This document shows, in pieces, positions 1-10,281 of a stretch of DNA of 46,274 nucleotides. The stretch spans positions 223,385-269,658 of the forward strand of contig KL197716.1 in assembly GCA_000697665.1 (NCBI GenBank), in the 5' to 3' direction. Every line of letters starts with the position of its first letter. The stretch's first letter is position 1. The notes beneath the pieces were generated by a model. The model was not told the DNA's origin. It searched no databases and worked only from the letters and a program-made list of their open reading frames with translations. Position numbers and translations under genes: made by a program. This DNA comes from Jaapia argillacea MUCL 33604 (taxonomy: Eukaryota > Basidiomycota > Agaricomycetes > Jaapiales > Jaapiaceae).

Positions 1-298
1 TCCATTTTTACATAATGCTTCCTTTGCTATGCACCCTTTTGTACCATCCCACATGCAACTCCCAAATTCAGTCGTAAATCCCATGCTCATTGTGTAGGCT
101 TGTGCAGTTGCAAGAATGTCTTACTTGACTTTTTCGACTGGAACTTGAATACTTGGGCTTAACTTCGCTTTCTGAACTTGGCCTGCGATGGTGAACTTGG
201 TCTGACTTGGGAGCAACTTGCCTAAGTCGACAACCTATCCAAGACTCACAAGTTGTGTAAGTGATTTGTAGTTTTGCTGATGTTGGAATTATCATCCA
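1..298. other. Unassigned left flank, no gene seen
   Basis: No gene is recognised here. The stretch is enriched in a short AACTTG/GACTTGG word between about 95 and 235, giving a mildly repetitive texture. Homology to the second duplicated segment begins only at about 299. The open frames present are short and resemble no family I know. Confidence 0.3.
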
Positions 299-477
299 TA
301 TCGAAGCGTTATCTCAGACTCATCGAGGCATACTGCAACGGTTGGGCTATATGAAGGGACCCAGGAGACTTGCTTAACGGTGATAGATGCCAAACGGACA
401 AACAGAGCTGAGACGGTGTGATCGAGGTGGTAGCTGATTCAGGAGTTCGAACCGAACTTGGCCGTGCTCCCGGCAAG

Positions 478-690
478 CTAGCGCTCATGCAACTTCTGCT
501 CATCCAACCACTCACGCATCAGGACAGTGTCTGCTACAGTATGATCACCGTGGCTCTCATCACACTTCTGTTCCAGTCCACTCGGCACAGGGGATGAAGC
601 GTCTGTAGCAAACGCCGAGGCAGACTCCAAGCGTGTCCATATCAGCAGTCCCGGCGGGGGGGAGGAACAGGAACATTGTCTCTGAGATGG
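478..690 (-). pseudogene. Conserved minus-strand ORF tail, copy 1
   Basis: The minus-strand reading frame ending at the TAG at 478-480 finishes with MREWLDEQKLHER. Copy 2 has the same ending at 16153. The two frames differ by substitutions and by two 3-nt indels, which is the pattern expected for coding sequence. Further 5', near 705, this copy has two extra bases relative to copy 2, so one of the two copies is frameshifted or an exon edge lies there. No family was recognised. It could also be a shared untranslated tail whose indels happen to be multiples of three. Confidence 0.35.
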
Positions 691-699
691 TGGGAGTCG

Positions 700-2613
700 T
701 TCAGACAGAGTGTGTTTAGGTGAGTTTCAATCCCTACAAGGATACCACAGCCTCCCCGCTGAACCATCACCCCTCATTTCCTCCCCAAAGGTCATCGGGT
801 CTATGCAAACGAACCTTCCCACTCACTCTACACCCTCGACCAATCACGATCGCAGTACCAGTCCCAACTTCTCCTTCGTATCTTCGACGACATCCAAATA
901 ATCCAATCCAATAGTAGCACCTTCGCAATTTTCTACCTTACTGGACCGTATAACACCCAGAGCCAACGTGATACGATCCTGCTGGCACTTTGTATGGCCA
1001 AATCCGATTCTTCAAATGGCCTATCCACGATTCATAATAGAAACGCTGTACCATTCATACAACTCAACATCATCTATCCGATTTGGGTCTTGAGCTCCTA
1101 CCCTCCTGATCAGTGCCATTCAATATTCATCATCTGTCCTCGCAATCTGAGTGGAACTTTACTAGTCGGTGGGAGGATAAATGCAGGAACGACAAGAGTG
1201 CACGACTGGCGGAAATCGGAGGTTCGGGTGTGTCTCTTCACCACCAAATCAAATGGTTCTAGAACTTTGCAGCGAAGCCACGCTGGTCCTCCTCTCAGCC
1301 CCAACCTCTCTATTGCCCTTCGCGAAGAGTCTTAAGTTCTCCTCGACATCTTTCGGATCTGACATGAAGGTCAGTGGTAGCGGATGAAGGTGTTGGATTA
1401 GACAACCCTGCTCACCAGGTTATGAAGGCTGGCTACATGCTATCTAGGCTGTGGAGGGAATTTGGTCATGAAGGTTGGAGAGAGGTTGGGACATGCGTGT
1501 CGGAGGTTGGCTGGTGAACTAATGGTGAAATCTGGGTCCGTGGAACTTGAAGATAAGGGGCCTTCCATGGTTGCGACAAGTTCATCCAGCTCCACTTTAT
1601 CTGGTCTCTCTGGCTAAAGCATACTCCTACACTTTCTCCCCAAGGTCTCAGAATCGCCACCAGAGACCAAGCCCACATCACTCTGCACCCAATACCAACC
1701 ACGAGCCCCGAGCGTTCGACTGCACATTCGCGAAAGTCACGAACAGTCCTATTCAACATCATCATCGCAATTTCACACCTCGATCGTAACGAACTTGACG
1801 AGATCTACCTGCCGTGAACCCCATTTGTCCAAACCTTTCATTTCGTGCTCAACCAACGCACTGTGGGAAGCTATCCACCGATTATTGTGAGATATTGAGT
1901 GGTGAGCGGCGAGGTTTTACTGAGGATATGGAGTGGTTAGGGTAGATGTATTCAAGAGAGAGAGCAAGGTCCAACTCTTCATTTCAAGATTCTTGGCGGT
2001 CTCTGGGCAGGTCATGATTCGATGGAAGAGGACTGTCGGTGTTTGTTCCTCATGTAACAGATAACCTTCAAAACCAAATCTACCTCCTCGTTGCTGTCAC
2101 TACTTGCTATCGTCCAATTGCGTTAAGCAGTCTTTACTTCTCCTCGTCATTGAGAATCAGGCATTTAGCTGGGCTAGGTCTTATCGGAGCAAGCATGATC
2201 TCACAAAACCAACATATGTACATCGGCTGGCGCAGCTTGTTGTTGATAGACCCTAGGCAGACACCAGCTAGAATCTAGTCCCCCATACCCTCGACTACCT
2301 TCATTAGAATCCAACGAGCGTACGGCCAATTGGTAGCCCCCTCACAGAGTTGCTCGGAAATGGCCTCTCGTGAGGACCAAGTAGTGGGAAAGGACACACA
2401 TCCTTGCACAATCTAAGCCATTGAGGACGAGGAGGGGAGAAGATGGCCAAAGTATCAGCGACAGGATGTCACTAAAGCCGCGTCCGTGAATCTGCAATGG
2501 TGAAACACGCATCATAATCTGGCCAAAAAGCAGGGCAGCGACTTGAGACATGACATACCAGTGGTACGATCTCTTCCTTGAGCGCCCACGGCTGATGTGA
2601 GGACATTCAGTGG
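700..2613. other. Duplicated stretch without an assignable gene
   Basis: This part of the duplicated segment keeps several short open frames on both strands in both copies (for example around 994-1387 and 16674-17067), but no motif or family is recognisable and the frames overlap each other on both strands. Preservation here follows from the recent duplication and is not evidence of coding. The region lies downstream of the DUF6533 pseudogene. Confidence 0.3.
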
Positions 2614-4368
2614 TTACACCTCGACAACATCAGGGAGAATTTCTTGTGGGTGTGAAGACTCGACACCTTGTTCCCGAGGGTGTTCTGGATTGCCTCCAAT
2701 ATCAGGGTTAGGAGCTAAATTCCGTAACTGACTCTATATCTCCTGGGTTTCAAGGCACATCCGATGCCGGTGGGAGGCCTGGCGGATGTTCAGGACGAGG
2801 CAGGAACCCAGAGTACAAGTCATTGTGACCGAGAAGCTCCCCATGATTTGTAACCCTCCTCACTAGTGTCGTTTCATCAGTACTTCAGTTACTTTGAGAA
2901 GAAGGCCAGGAAACGAACCGGGAGAGCGAATAGGAAAATGGTGGTCAACAGGGATGTTGTGAACACCCTTCTGAAATGATCAGCTGGACCAGCGCAAGGA
3001 AACGGGGAATGAGACGCATGCGAAGAAATATACGAAACTATCCCGAAGGAGGACCTCTGTGACAATTTCCGTCCGCCATCTGTACTGAAATCTTGACAGG
3101 TGTAGAACAGCCTTGTACAAAGCGAGAAGGAATAGGACAGCCTCGAATGCCATGATACAGACCCAAGTGACCCAGACATGCTTGGGGACCTTTTGGATTA
3201 CACACCGGGTGCGTCTGGCTAGAGGGGCGGCAACAACTAGCAGAAACAAGGCGGAGGGTCAGATGGTGTTCTCGCGAGACGAAAATTGACATACCTATGA
3301 AGTTCGCGTTGGAAGAGAGGAAGAATGCCAGCGCACCAGCGATTTGTATGAGATAGCATATGGCCATGGCACCCGAAACCAGCGCTGAGCGCTCATACAT
3401 GGCGAATATTCAGAGTTGCATGGTAACTGTCAAATTTAAGGATTATAATGAGCGATCCGGAAGCAGCAATGGTTGGAGGTTGGCGTACTTTGGACTATCC
3501 AAGTAGGAATCAATGTTGTCCAACCTTGCAACACAAACATCAACCGGCCTGAAGAACCAGAAGTTTAGAAAATCGCCAAGCGAGAGCGGGAGCTGTCAGG
3601 CGTACATCTAATACTCCCGTAAGCACTCGAGAAATTGATTACGAGGATGTATGAAGACTAGAAGGCACGCACTGCTGTAAGATTACAGTCAGCGGGGACT
3701 CTTGGGATGGCTGATGAATGCACGTAGGTATTCAACCCTTCCACGAGAATTACTAAGACATATGAGACTGTTTTAGTCTGGTTAGTAGAGGTAGAACGTT
3801 ACCTACAAGCAGTGTTTGCCCTGGAGATAGAGGCGAAGCGCTAGGTTCAACGTTGTGCAAACACCCGAAGGCAAAGAATCTCACAAGATCATCCCGTTGC
3901 CGCAGAATCGGGTCTACCATCGAAGAAGTATGAAGAAGCCACATAATTGGATCGAAAACAACAAGAAAACTCACCAGAAAGTAGAGAATTTTTGCAGCAG
4001 ACCATCGTTGGTTCTACGGCGCCGTGATGTGGGTAACGCCATTCATGCAAAGAAAAATTGAAGACAAACCCAAATCAACTTGACCTCGCACCCTCCATCA
4101 GGAATAATCGCCAACAAATGGTTTTCTGGGGACATACCTCCTGATCCAGTGTGACAACTGGACAACAAATAGGTTAGATGTCGATCGGCGTCCGGGACAG
4201 AATGCCAAAATCGTACTGTAATCGTAGAATGAGGCAGTGGCAGCTGAAACTGGAGAACGAACTCGCGATTAGAAATGTGTCCACTCAGGTTAAGCGAAAC
4301 ATGCCTTGACAGATTCGACTGATTTCAATACCATAGACATACATGATGACATCGGCTTGAGCTGACAT
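2614..4368 (-). pseudogene. DUF6533-type membrane protein pseudogene (copy A)
   Basis: This is the counterpart of the intact gene at 18272-20017 and follows the same exon order from ATG 4368: FYDY..VTLDQE, the 15-nt micro-exon VKLIW (4070-4084), NQRWSAAKILYFL, then hydrophobic exons including the AMYERS and KHVWVTWVCIMAFEA segments. At least three lesions separate it from copy B. One extra base at about 3660 shifts the frame of the SSVCLL exon into a TAG. The donor after the LLRDSFVYFFA exon reads ATGCGT instead of GTGCGT (about 3018). The acceptor of the last exon has changed so that the equivalent frame opens with TGA (about 2848). The last exon otherwise retains the GSRLxLNIR motif. Some spliced product could still be made, but not the full multi-pass protein. 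Confidence 0.8.
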
Positions 4369-4706
4369 ACTAACAGGACAAGCAACGCTTGAGTTAGAGC
4401 TCACGCGAAGTTCTGGTACGGGGAGTTTTGGCAAGTGAGTGACTGAAATAATTAAGATCACTTGGGCCCCCCACAGTCAAGTCGGGAGCTTTAGGCATTT
4501 AATTAAGTTAAGGAGGGAACGTACCTGGATCTGGCATGGCTAGACAGCATGGGGTGGGATGGTTTCTCTCCTAGGCCCTCCTCCAGCCTCGAGGCCATGT
4601 TGTCTGGTGGAAACAATTGTGAGGAAACTGCACTTGGATGTTTTAAATATAGATCAACGTAACTGCAAATATCGTAACCCTGGGTGCATTGGCAGGAGCT
4701 TGTGCC

Positions 4707-5056
4707 AGGACCCCTGATAATAGAGGGAGAGCTCGGATATAAGAATTTGAGCCTCATTGCACTTACCAGGACACTATTTGGGCCAAAATTACCTGGATTA
4801 TACCCTACATTTTCATGTTTCGGAGAGTATTTTTGCCGGGATGAGTATATCCGACCTCTTTGTCGCTGGCTTCAGTGGCTTGGCAGGCTTACGGGCAGTC
4901 CGTTGCCAACATTTTCGGGGTTGGACCTGTACAGTTATCCGACCTGTTGGCCAAAACGGACAGCTTTGACCGGGATTATGCCCGACCTCAGCGCATTTTG
5001 AGGGTAATTCTGACTGGGACTGTGATCTGACCCCTCCCTCTATTATCGAGGGTCCT
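4707..5056. mobile_element. 350-bp TIR element (MITE-like)
   Basis: The ends are inverted repeats: AGGACCCCTGATAATAGAGG on the left, and on the complementary strand of the right end AGGACCCTCGATAATAGAGG, followed by GAG in both. The 8 bases before the left end (CTTGTGCC, 4699-4706) and after the right end (CTTGCACC, 5057-5064) agree at six positions, consistent with a decayed 8-bp target duplication. The interior has no coding potential that I recognise. The block has no counterpart in the second duplicated segment. An 8-bp duplication would suit a hAT-like MITE, but the family assignment is an inference. Confidence 0.6.
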
Positions 5057-5395
5057 CTTGCACCTTCCTTAAGTACTAGTCAGATGACTGACGGACTCCA
5101 ATGGAGCTGAGGAATAGAGGAAAATGTCCGTACCGCCATCTATAATGAAAGGGAAGGGTCGTGGCGTGTGTCGGGGCGAAGAATGGCCCGACAGGAATAG
5201 AGCTAAGAATCACTGGATGCGCTAAGGACGTACTTACAATAATGACGACAAGTCTGGCGAGCAAATAGAGTTGCCCCGTTTCGCAATATGTACTCCCACT
5301 GGTACTAGCTTGAAAACTATTGATGTGGGATTGATTCCGATCCGTGACGTTTTGGTTGGCTCCAAGCACAGACAATAGATATCAGATGCAGTCCG

Positions 5396-5746
5396 CCTAG
5401 GCATGGGTTGTGGATTCCGTACAGATACACCTCTGCACTGTCAATGAGAGTGAGGGCGAAAAGCCTCTTGGTTTAAGTCCTTCAATGGCGTACACGCCTC
5501 ACAGCATCATAGCGATCATCTCCAACTGTTAAGACACGCTGGAACCGTGTAGGCAGTCGACCAGTGGGACCAGTGAGCTCGATGATCTTGGCGTTGACTA
5601 TGGCAATAAGTTGTGAGGCAGTTTTGTCATGGCAACCTCTCACGCGTCCCAATAGAACTGAACCTCAGAACCAAATCACGAGTCTGAGTGTTCCGCAGGT
5701 GGTACTACTACCAAGCTTCAAGCTTGAAGGTTGCCAGTTCGCAGGC
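5396..5746. other. Gap before F-box pseudogene
   Basis: No gene is supported. An open frame runs from 5564 into the F-box reading frame, but comparison with the paralogues at 35697 and 37576, which begin about a dozen residues before the LPxEL motif, favours the start at 5747. The stretch probably holds the former promoter and leader. Confidence 0.35.
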
Positions 5747-6966
5747 ATGCTGACGCTCAATCCAAACGCTGCTCACCCTGCAACAGCGCCGCATCTACCT
5801 GTAGAACTACAAGGGTTGATCTCAAGCTTCGTCCTCGAAGCCAGAGACCTCTACAACCTCTGCCTCGTCTCCAGAGCCGTCAACGCATACTCCACTCCCA
5901 TCCTATACCATACAATCATAATCTCCGACAATTACGATGCTTGGTCTGCCACCATACTATCCTCCAACCCTCAGTCACCATTTGCTACTATGGTCCACAA
6001 ACTCACCCTCCTCTGCCCACCCAATTGGAGCAGGTCTGGCAGCCTTCTCAAGGCTGTGTGCGATGTTCTCAAGACACTCACCAATCTTATCGACCTCTCC
6101 ATCATCGATTCTCCACTGCAAACCTCCTCCCTCGCATCCAGATTGTTGCCCTCGTTAGACTGTGCACCATTTCAACTGCGCCGATTTTCCTTGGTTAGCG
6201 TGGGCTATGGTACCCTTGAAGACTCAAAACACCTACTACACGTACTAAAATCTCAATCCGAGTTATGCGAGCTGTGTTGGTGAACGCCAACACCAATCCA
6301 GTTCATTCTATCCGATGATGTCGCCCCTCACATATCAGCTCTTGAGACCTCCAATCGTGGAATCTTGGATGCCTTTGCCAATCGTCCCATAAAACGGCTC
6401 CGAATCAATACCTCTGCCGCTACTGAGCGCGGTTTGATTGACGAACTCGCGGGTTTTGGACGGTCATTGGAGGCACTCTGTTTGTATAGAGATCATACAC
6501 GCGATGGATGGGCGATCACGATAAGGATCTTCACGGAGACTCTCATCCGCTCGATCGCAAAGGGTCTGCCCTATCTGAAGCACTTCTCTCTGTACAATAG
6601 TCACCTTCAGGTAAGCATCCATGATAACTCTGTAACAGGGCAGGGCTAACCGAATCATAGGGCTGTGCCTGAGACGATCTCTTAGCATCTTTTTCTTCAT
6701 TCCATCTGGAAACCCTCATATTGGGCGCCAGCACCCCATTAATATGGCTCGAAATTCCCCTTTCCAAATCCAACTTGATGATCGCGAAGCGATTCATGGA
6801 ACTTTCTACCTCCTTGAAGCAAGTAGCTGTGTCTGCGTGGGATGTGATGCCAGGACGGTACAGGAGGATGGAGGGCGGCGGGATAGAGGGCGGTGGGATA
6901 GAGGAGGGTCGGGATGTCGAGAACGCATTGGACGAGGGGTATTGGCGAATTGCTCCATTGGCATAG
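5747..6966 (+). pseudogene. F-box-like protein pseudogene (family member 1)
   Basis: The first exon, 5747-6610, encodes an F-box-like start (LPVELQGLISSFV then NLCLVSRAVNAYSTPILYHTI) and a leucine-rich middle. An intron 6611-6660 (gtaagc..atcatag) is followed by exon 2, 6661-6966, ending in DEGYWRIAPLA. The intact paralogue at 37576-38780 has the same layout: exon 1 in phase 0 and exon 2 of exactly 306 nt ending in PEYWRFVPLT. Two in-frame TGA codons break this copy, at 6281-6283 (after SELCELCW, where the paralogue reads QLCELSF) and at 6670-6672 early in exon 2. Frame and length are otherwise kept, so decay is recent. A 15-bp repeat near 6869-6905 gives an EGGGI duplication. F-box proteins normally recruit substrates to SCF ubiquitin ligases. 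Confidence 0.75.
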
Positions 6967-7571
6967 GTCAGTCCCGTTACGTTGGGAGTGAATTCTCAAC
7001 GATGATGCTGAGGACCGTTCCTTATATTTCCTGCCGCCGTATAGATGACCCCGTGCAACGAGTTTTCGTCATCTGAAGCGTGTACTTAAATATAACTTAG
7101 GGTCATCAACCAAGCTGGGACGACATAGAAGAGTCTTTCATGAGTGCAGGTCGGCTGCTGAATAGACATTCGCCCATCGAATTTTGTCAATCCACGTAGT
7201 GTCGCTTCGCGTAATCCAGGTGTCATTTTCCCACCTCGAGCTTCGCTGTCACCATTGCAGTTGGAGGGCAAACTCTGATCATGACCTTGTCTTTCGCGAG
7301 GCTGAATCACAATGAATTCCCCATTCGGATTCTCAGCGTATCACGTCCAAGGTTCCCGGTCTCCTTTTTCCATCATTTCATAAGGGCTCGCTCCCAACCA
7401 GTTGCTCAGGATCCACTAAGCTAACATTCTCTCAGTGTTTTTCGACTGCCGATTCGCCAGACCCAAGATGAGATATACATGGTAGAGACAAGAACAGAGA
7501 TGAAAAATACTACGAAAATCAGACAGAACACCCTCCCAACAACCTCATACAATCGACAACTTTGATTAAAT
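6967..7571. other. Intergenic, nothing recognised
   Basis: The stretch lies between the convergent ends of the F-box pseudogene (+) and the kinase gene (-). I see no conserved motif, repeat or long frame beyond short shadows. It is probably the two 3' regions. Confidence 0.35.
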
Positions 7572-10260
7572 TTAAACAACAATCCTCTTCATTTGTACAA
7601 CTACCTCTTCTGTACACAGGCGGCTCTCAATGTTTTGGCTCCAACACCTGGTAACGAGCGTCCATAGCTTGGCATCTAATACCCTTCCTTTACATTCATC
7701 CTGTGTGGGTTGTGTCGGTCGATCGCCGCGCACAACGAATTCCAGGACAGAAGACTCGTCAAATTGATGAAATGGCATGGCTTCGGTGTATAGCTGCGAT
7801 GGTTGGGAAGGTGCATAGAAGCAAGCAGGAGGTGACTTACTTCAAGACAAACACAGCCATAAGCATACACATCACTTGCGCGACTGTAAGGGAAATATCT
7901 CCCCCAAGCTTGTGGGGCAAAAACTTTGGGTGCCATCCACCTGACTCCACCCCACACAACTGTTTCTTTTGGGGATTCTCCAAGGCCAGCAAGGCCATAG
8001 TCAGTGAGCCATGGGTTGAGTTTGTTGTCAATGAGAATGTTTGCCTAATGGGAGAGAGGTTAGTTTGACAATGAAGCGAGCACCGTATGATTTACCCCAC
8101 GAAGATCACCATGCAAAACACCCTCTCCATGAAGATAATTGAGTCCCTGGGCAACTTTTTCCAGCTACGTAATTCAGCCATTTTTGGTCAGTCTACCGGT
8201 CCTGTCAGTAGGTCGAAAACCAACCAATCTGTCAACTTCCTTTGATGATAATTTCGTTTTCCGCATGTATGCCAAGACGTCCCTATGCTCCAACCAAGGT
8301 GAGACAATGGTCACATGATTCAGGAATAAATGGGAGACTCCAAGGCAAGGGAGGATATACGGATTCGAGAGGTTCGTCCATAATATTACTTCCCTAAGTA
8401 ATGCCTGTAACAGATGAATTGCTGGTCTGATAGAAACAATAACAGATCATACGCAGTTCATAACTCTCTTAGGCATTGTTTCAACACAGCGCCCACTGAG
8501 GCACTTCAGAGCCACTGTTTGGCTAGTGATGTTGAGGGCCCGGCTCAGCTCAATACCCAGGGCTTGGGCTCGGCTTTGGCAGGCTCAGGCTTCACAAATC
8601 CTGAGCCTGAGCCTCAGGCCCCAAAGAGGGCTTGGTCGGGCTGGGCTCGGGCTCAAGCCCCGGCTTGTAGGAGATAATGGTGACAAACTTCATCTTGGTG
8701 GGGGTGCGGAAGATATGGGCGTCGAGAGACTCAGAGAGAGTCGAAGGGAAGAGGACTGTCGAGGGGAGAGGAATGACCGAAATGAAGATGTGATTTGAGT
8801 CATGAGACCTGGGTGTTGGTGAGGTCGACGGTCGACAGTGGAAGCTGTGGTCGCCTGAATAAATGGGTCAGATTCAGAGGAGGTCATTACTTCGAGACAA
8901 AGACAACCGACTCACCTGAGTCACTTCTTGTCTGTCACTGATAGCTCTGAGGCCCTCTTCCATCTCGTACACTGCAATCACTGTCAATCAGATCCTCCAT
9001 CGATCATGAGAGACTGCAGCCTCGCCTAAGTTCATGGTTGTTGTTGTCGGCTCGCTAGTGATTCGAAGTGAAGCGTCGGGGGCGGCGTGAGCACCACAAT
9101 GCACCTGATGGATGGATGAAAATAAGAGTTTACAGAAAACCATGACAATAAGTTGATCTCCGAAGCAGGAATGTGGATAATGGGTCCCCATGGTATCATA
9201 CCAAGAGGACATTCGTGACTTGTCACCGCAACGTGGTGTGACAAACACACCCTCTCCCCTTGTAAGGATTGGGAGCCAGTTTAGGAAGGTGGCTGAGGTT
9301 GTGGCTGAAGCTTGGTCTTGTTTGGTTCCATTCTCGTTCATGCACGTTGGCACACTCTCTCGATTCCCCAGGTTGTCTTACACACTGTGTTGTCTACGGT
9401 CTCATTCGCTCTCTATCGTTCTCTCTTGTCGCTCTAGTATACGTTCCGGCTTATCGATATAAGATGGGTTACAGTTCTACTGCGTGACTTAGGAATGATT
9501 CATTGAGTGTCTTACACCCCTCCCAATTTTCGTGCTGCTCAGGTTCTATGTCCCTCTTATGAAAAACTGAGTACTAGAATCCACTGGCAGCACCAAATAT
9601 CTCTCCACTACCCATCATACAAAGCCTGGGCTCAAGCCTGAGGCTCAGGCTTTCCACGAACCAAGCCCGAGCCCAAGCTCTGTGCAGGCCCTCTTATCAG
9701 GTTGGGCTTGGCCTGGCTTTTGAGAATCGGGCTTGGCTTGGCTTTGGGCTTTGAGCCGAGCCCTCAACATCACTACATTTGGCCAAACCATGTCCCGACA
9801 AATGTTTGATTAAATGTCCCTCTGCTAACAGGGTTGCGGGCATTGAGTTCGATGCCTGTAAGGGAGAGGCTATTTGGAAGATGTAGAGACGCCATTGCGA
9901 CTGAGAGCAAAATCCAGTTGAGAGCGGTTCGTGGAGTTGGGGAGTATCAGTCTTCAGCGAGAGGCAGAGAAAACAAGGAGGTAGCTTGACAACAGTGATA
10001 GTGGCACTTATCGAAGGATTTCAAGATCTATTGAGGTATAAAGTTCAAGGATGTGTGAACTGGTTGTAAGCAAGCAATGGGGAACTCACCCGTTCCAGCA
10101 GATCAACAAGTTCCTGCGAGTCTGTCTCAGGTATGCTGGTAACGAATGTACAATTGAAGATCGCCGCCAATGAGTGAAGGTCGATCACTGTCATCATTGT
10201 AAGTGAGTTGTGAATCTTGCAAAGTTCGTTGGCATCTGCATTCTCTATCGTCTTTGACAA
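7572..10260 (-). pseudogene. TKL-type protein kinase gene split by a transposon
   Basis: Read on the minus strand, the kinase domain is in two pieces. Upstream of the insertion: ETDSQELVDLLER (helical N-terminal part), then NPVSRGTFNQTFVGTWFGQ, the glycine-loop strand. Downstream: a TVALK motif with the catalytic lysine, exon LLREVILWTNLSNPYILPCLGV, YLHGEGVLHGDLRG (catalytic HGD), NILIDNKL, DYGLAGL (in place of DFG), VRWMAPK (in place of APE), SDVYAYGCVCLE, and a C-lobe ending EEVVVQMKRIVV with stop at 7572-7574. Short introns with good signals separate the exons. A hAT-like element (8524-9775) sits between beta-2 and beta-3, so the gene is most likely dead, though the kinase exons are otherwise open. 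The family is the large Agaricomycete set of TKL-like kinases. The start at 10260 is the best available ATG but is uncertain. Confidence 0.8.
8524..9775. mobile_element. hAT-like non-autonomous element inserted in a kinase gene
   Basis: The left end reads TAGTGATGTTGAGGGC and the complementary strand of the right end reads the same 16 bases; similarity continues inward as GGGCT/GGGCTTGGGCTCGG-type sequence for about 150 bp on each side. The flanking 8-mers are TGTTTGGC (8516-8523) and CATTTGGC (9776-9783), an 8-bp target duplication with two mismatches. The length of 1252 bp and the lack of any transposase-like frame indicate a non-autonomous copy. Ends starting TAGTG and 8-bp duplications are features of hAT elements. 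Confidence 0.8.
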
Positions 10261-10281
10261 AATATCAGATGTGCGGCATGG

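Larger units (their letters stand above)
299..5395. repeat. Segmental duplication, copy 1 (about 5.1 kb)
   Basis: This segment matches 15978-21575 in the same orientation, starting at the shared AAGCGTTATCTC word and ending near the shared TATCAGATGCAGTC word. Most differences are single-base transitions with small indels. The homology is interrupted: 4664-5085 here has no counterpart in copy 2 and holds a 350-bp inverted-repeat element, while copy 2 carries a 775-bp insertion that this copy lacks. The segment contains a DUF6533 pseudogene and a short conserved minus-strand reading frame. I estimate high nucleotide identity by eye; an alignment is needed for a figure. Confidence 0.9.

Noticed and set aside
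430-470. tRNA-like GTTCGAA box near 448
   Set aside because: No matching acceptor stem or A-box spacing, and the second duplicate does not preserve the box. No tRNA or rRNA was found anywhere in the window.
6281-6310. A tiny intron that would remove the in-frame TGA of F-box member 1
   Set aside because: The only GT..AG pair spanning it would be about 28 nt, far below other introns here, and the paralogues have no intron at that site.
8414-8798. Plus-strand ORFs rich in Pro/Glu and Gly/Leu/Arg near 8414-8798
   Set aside because: They lie in the GGGCTTGGGCTC-rich terminal repeat of the hAT-like element; composition explains the open frames.
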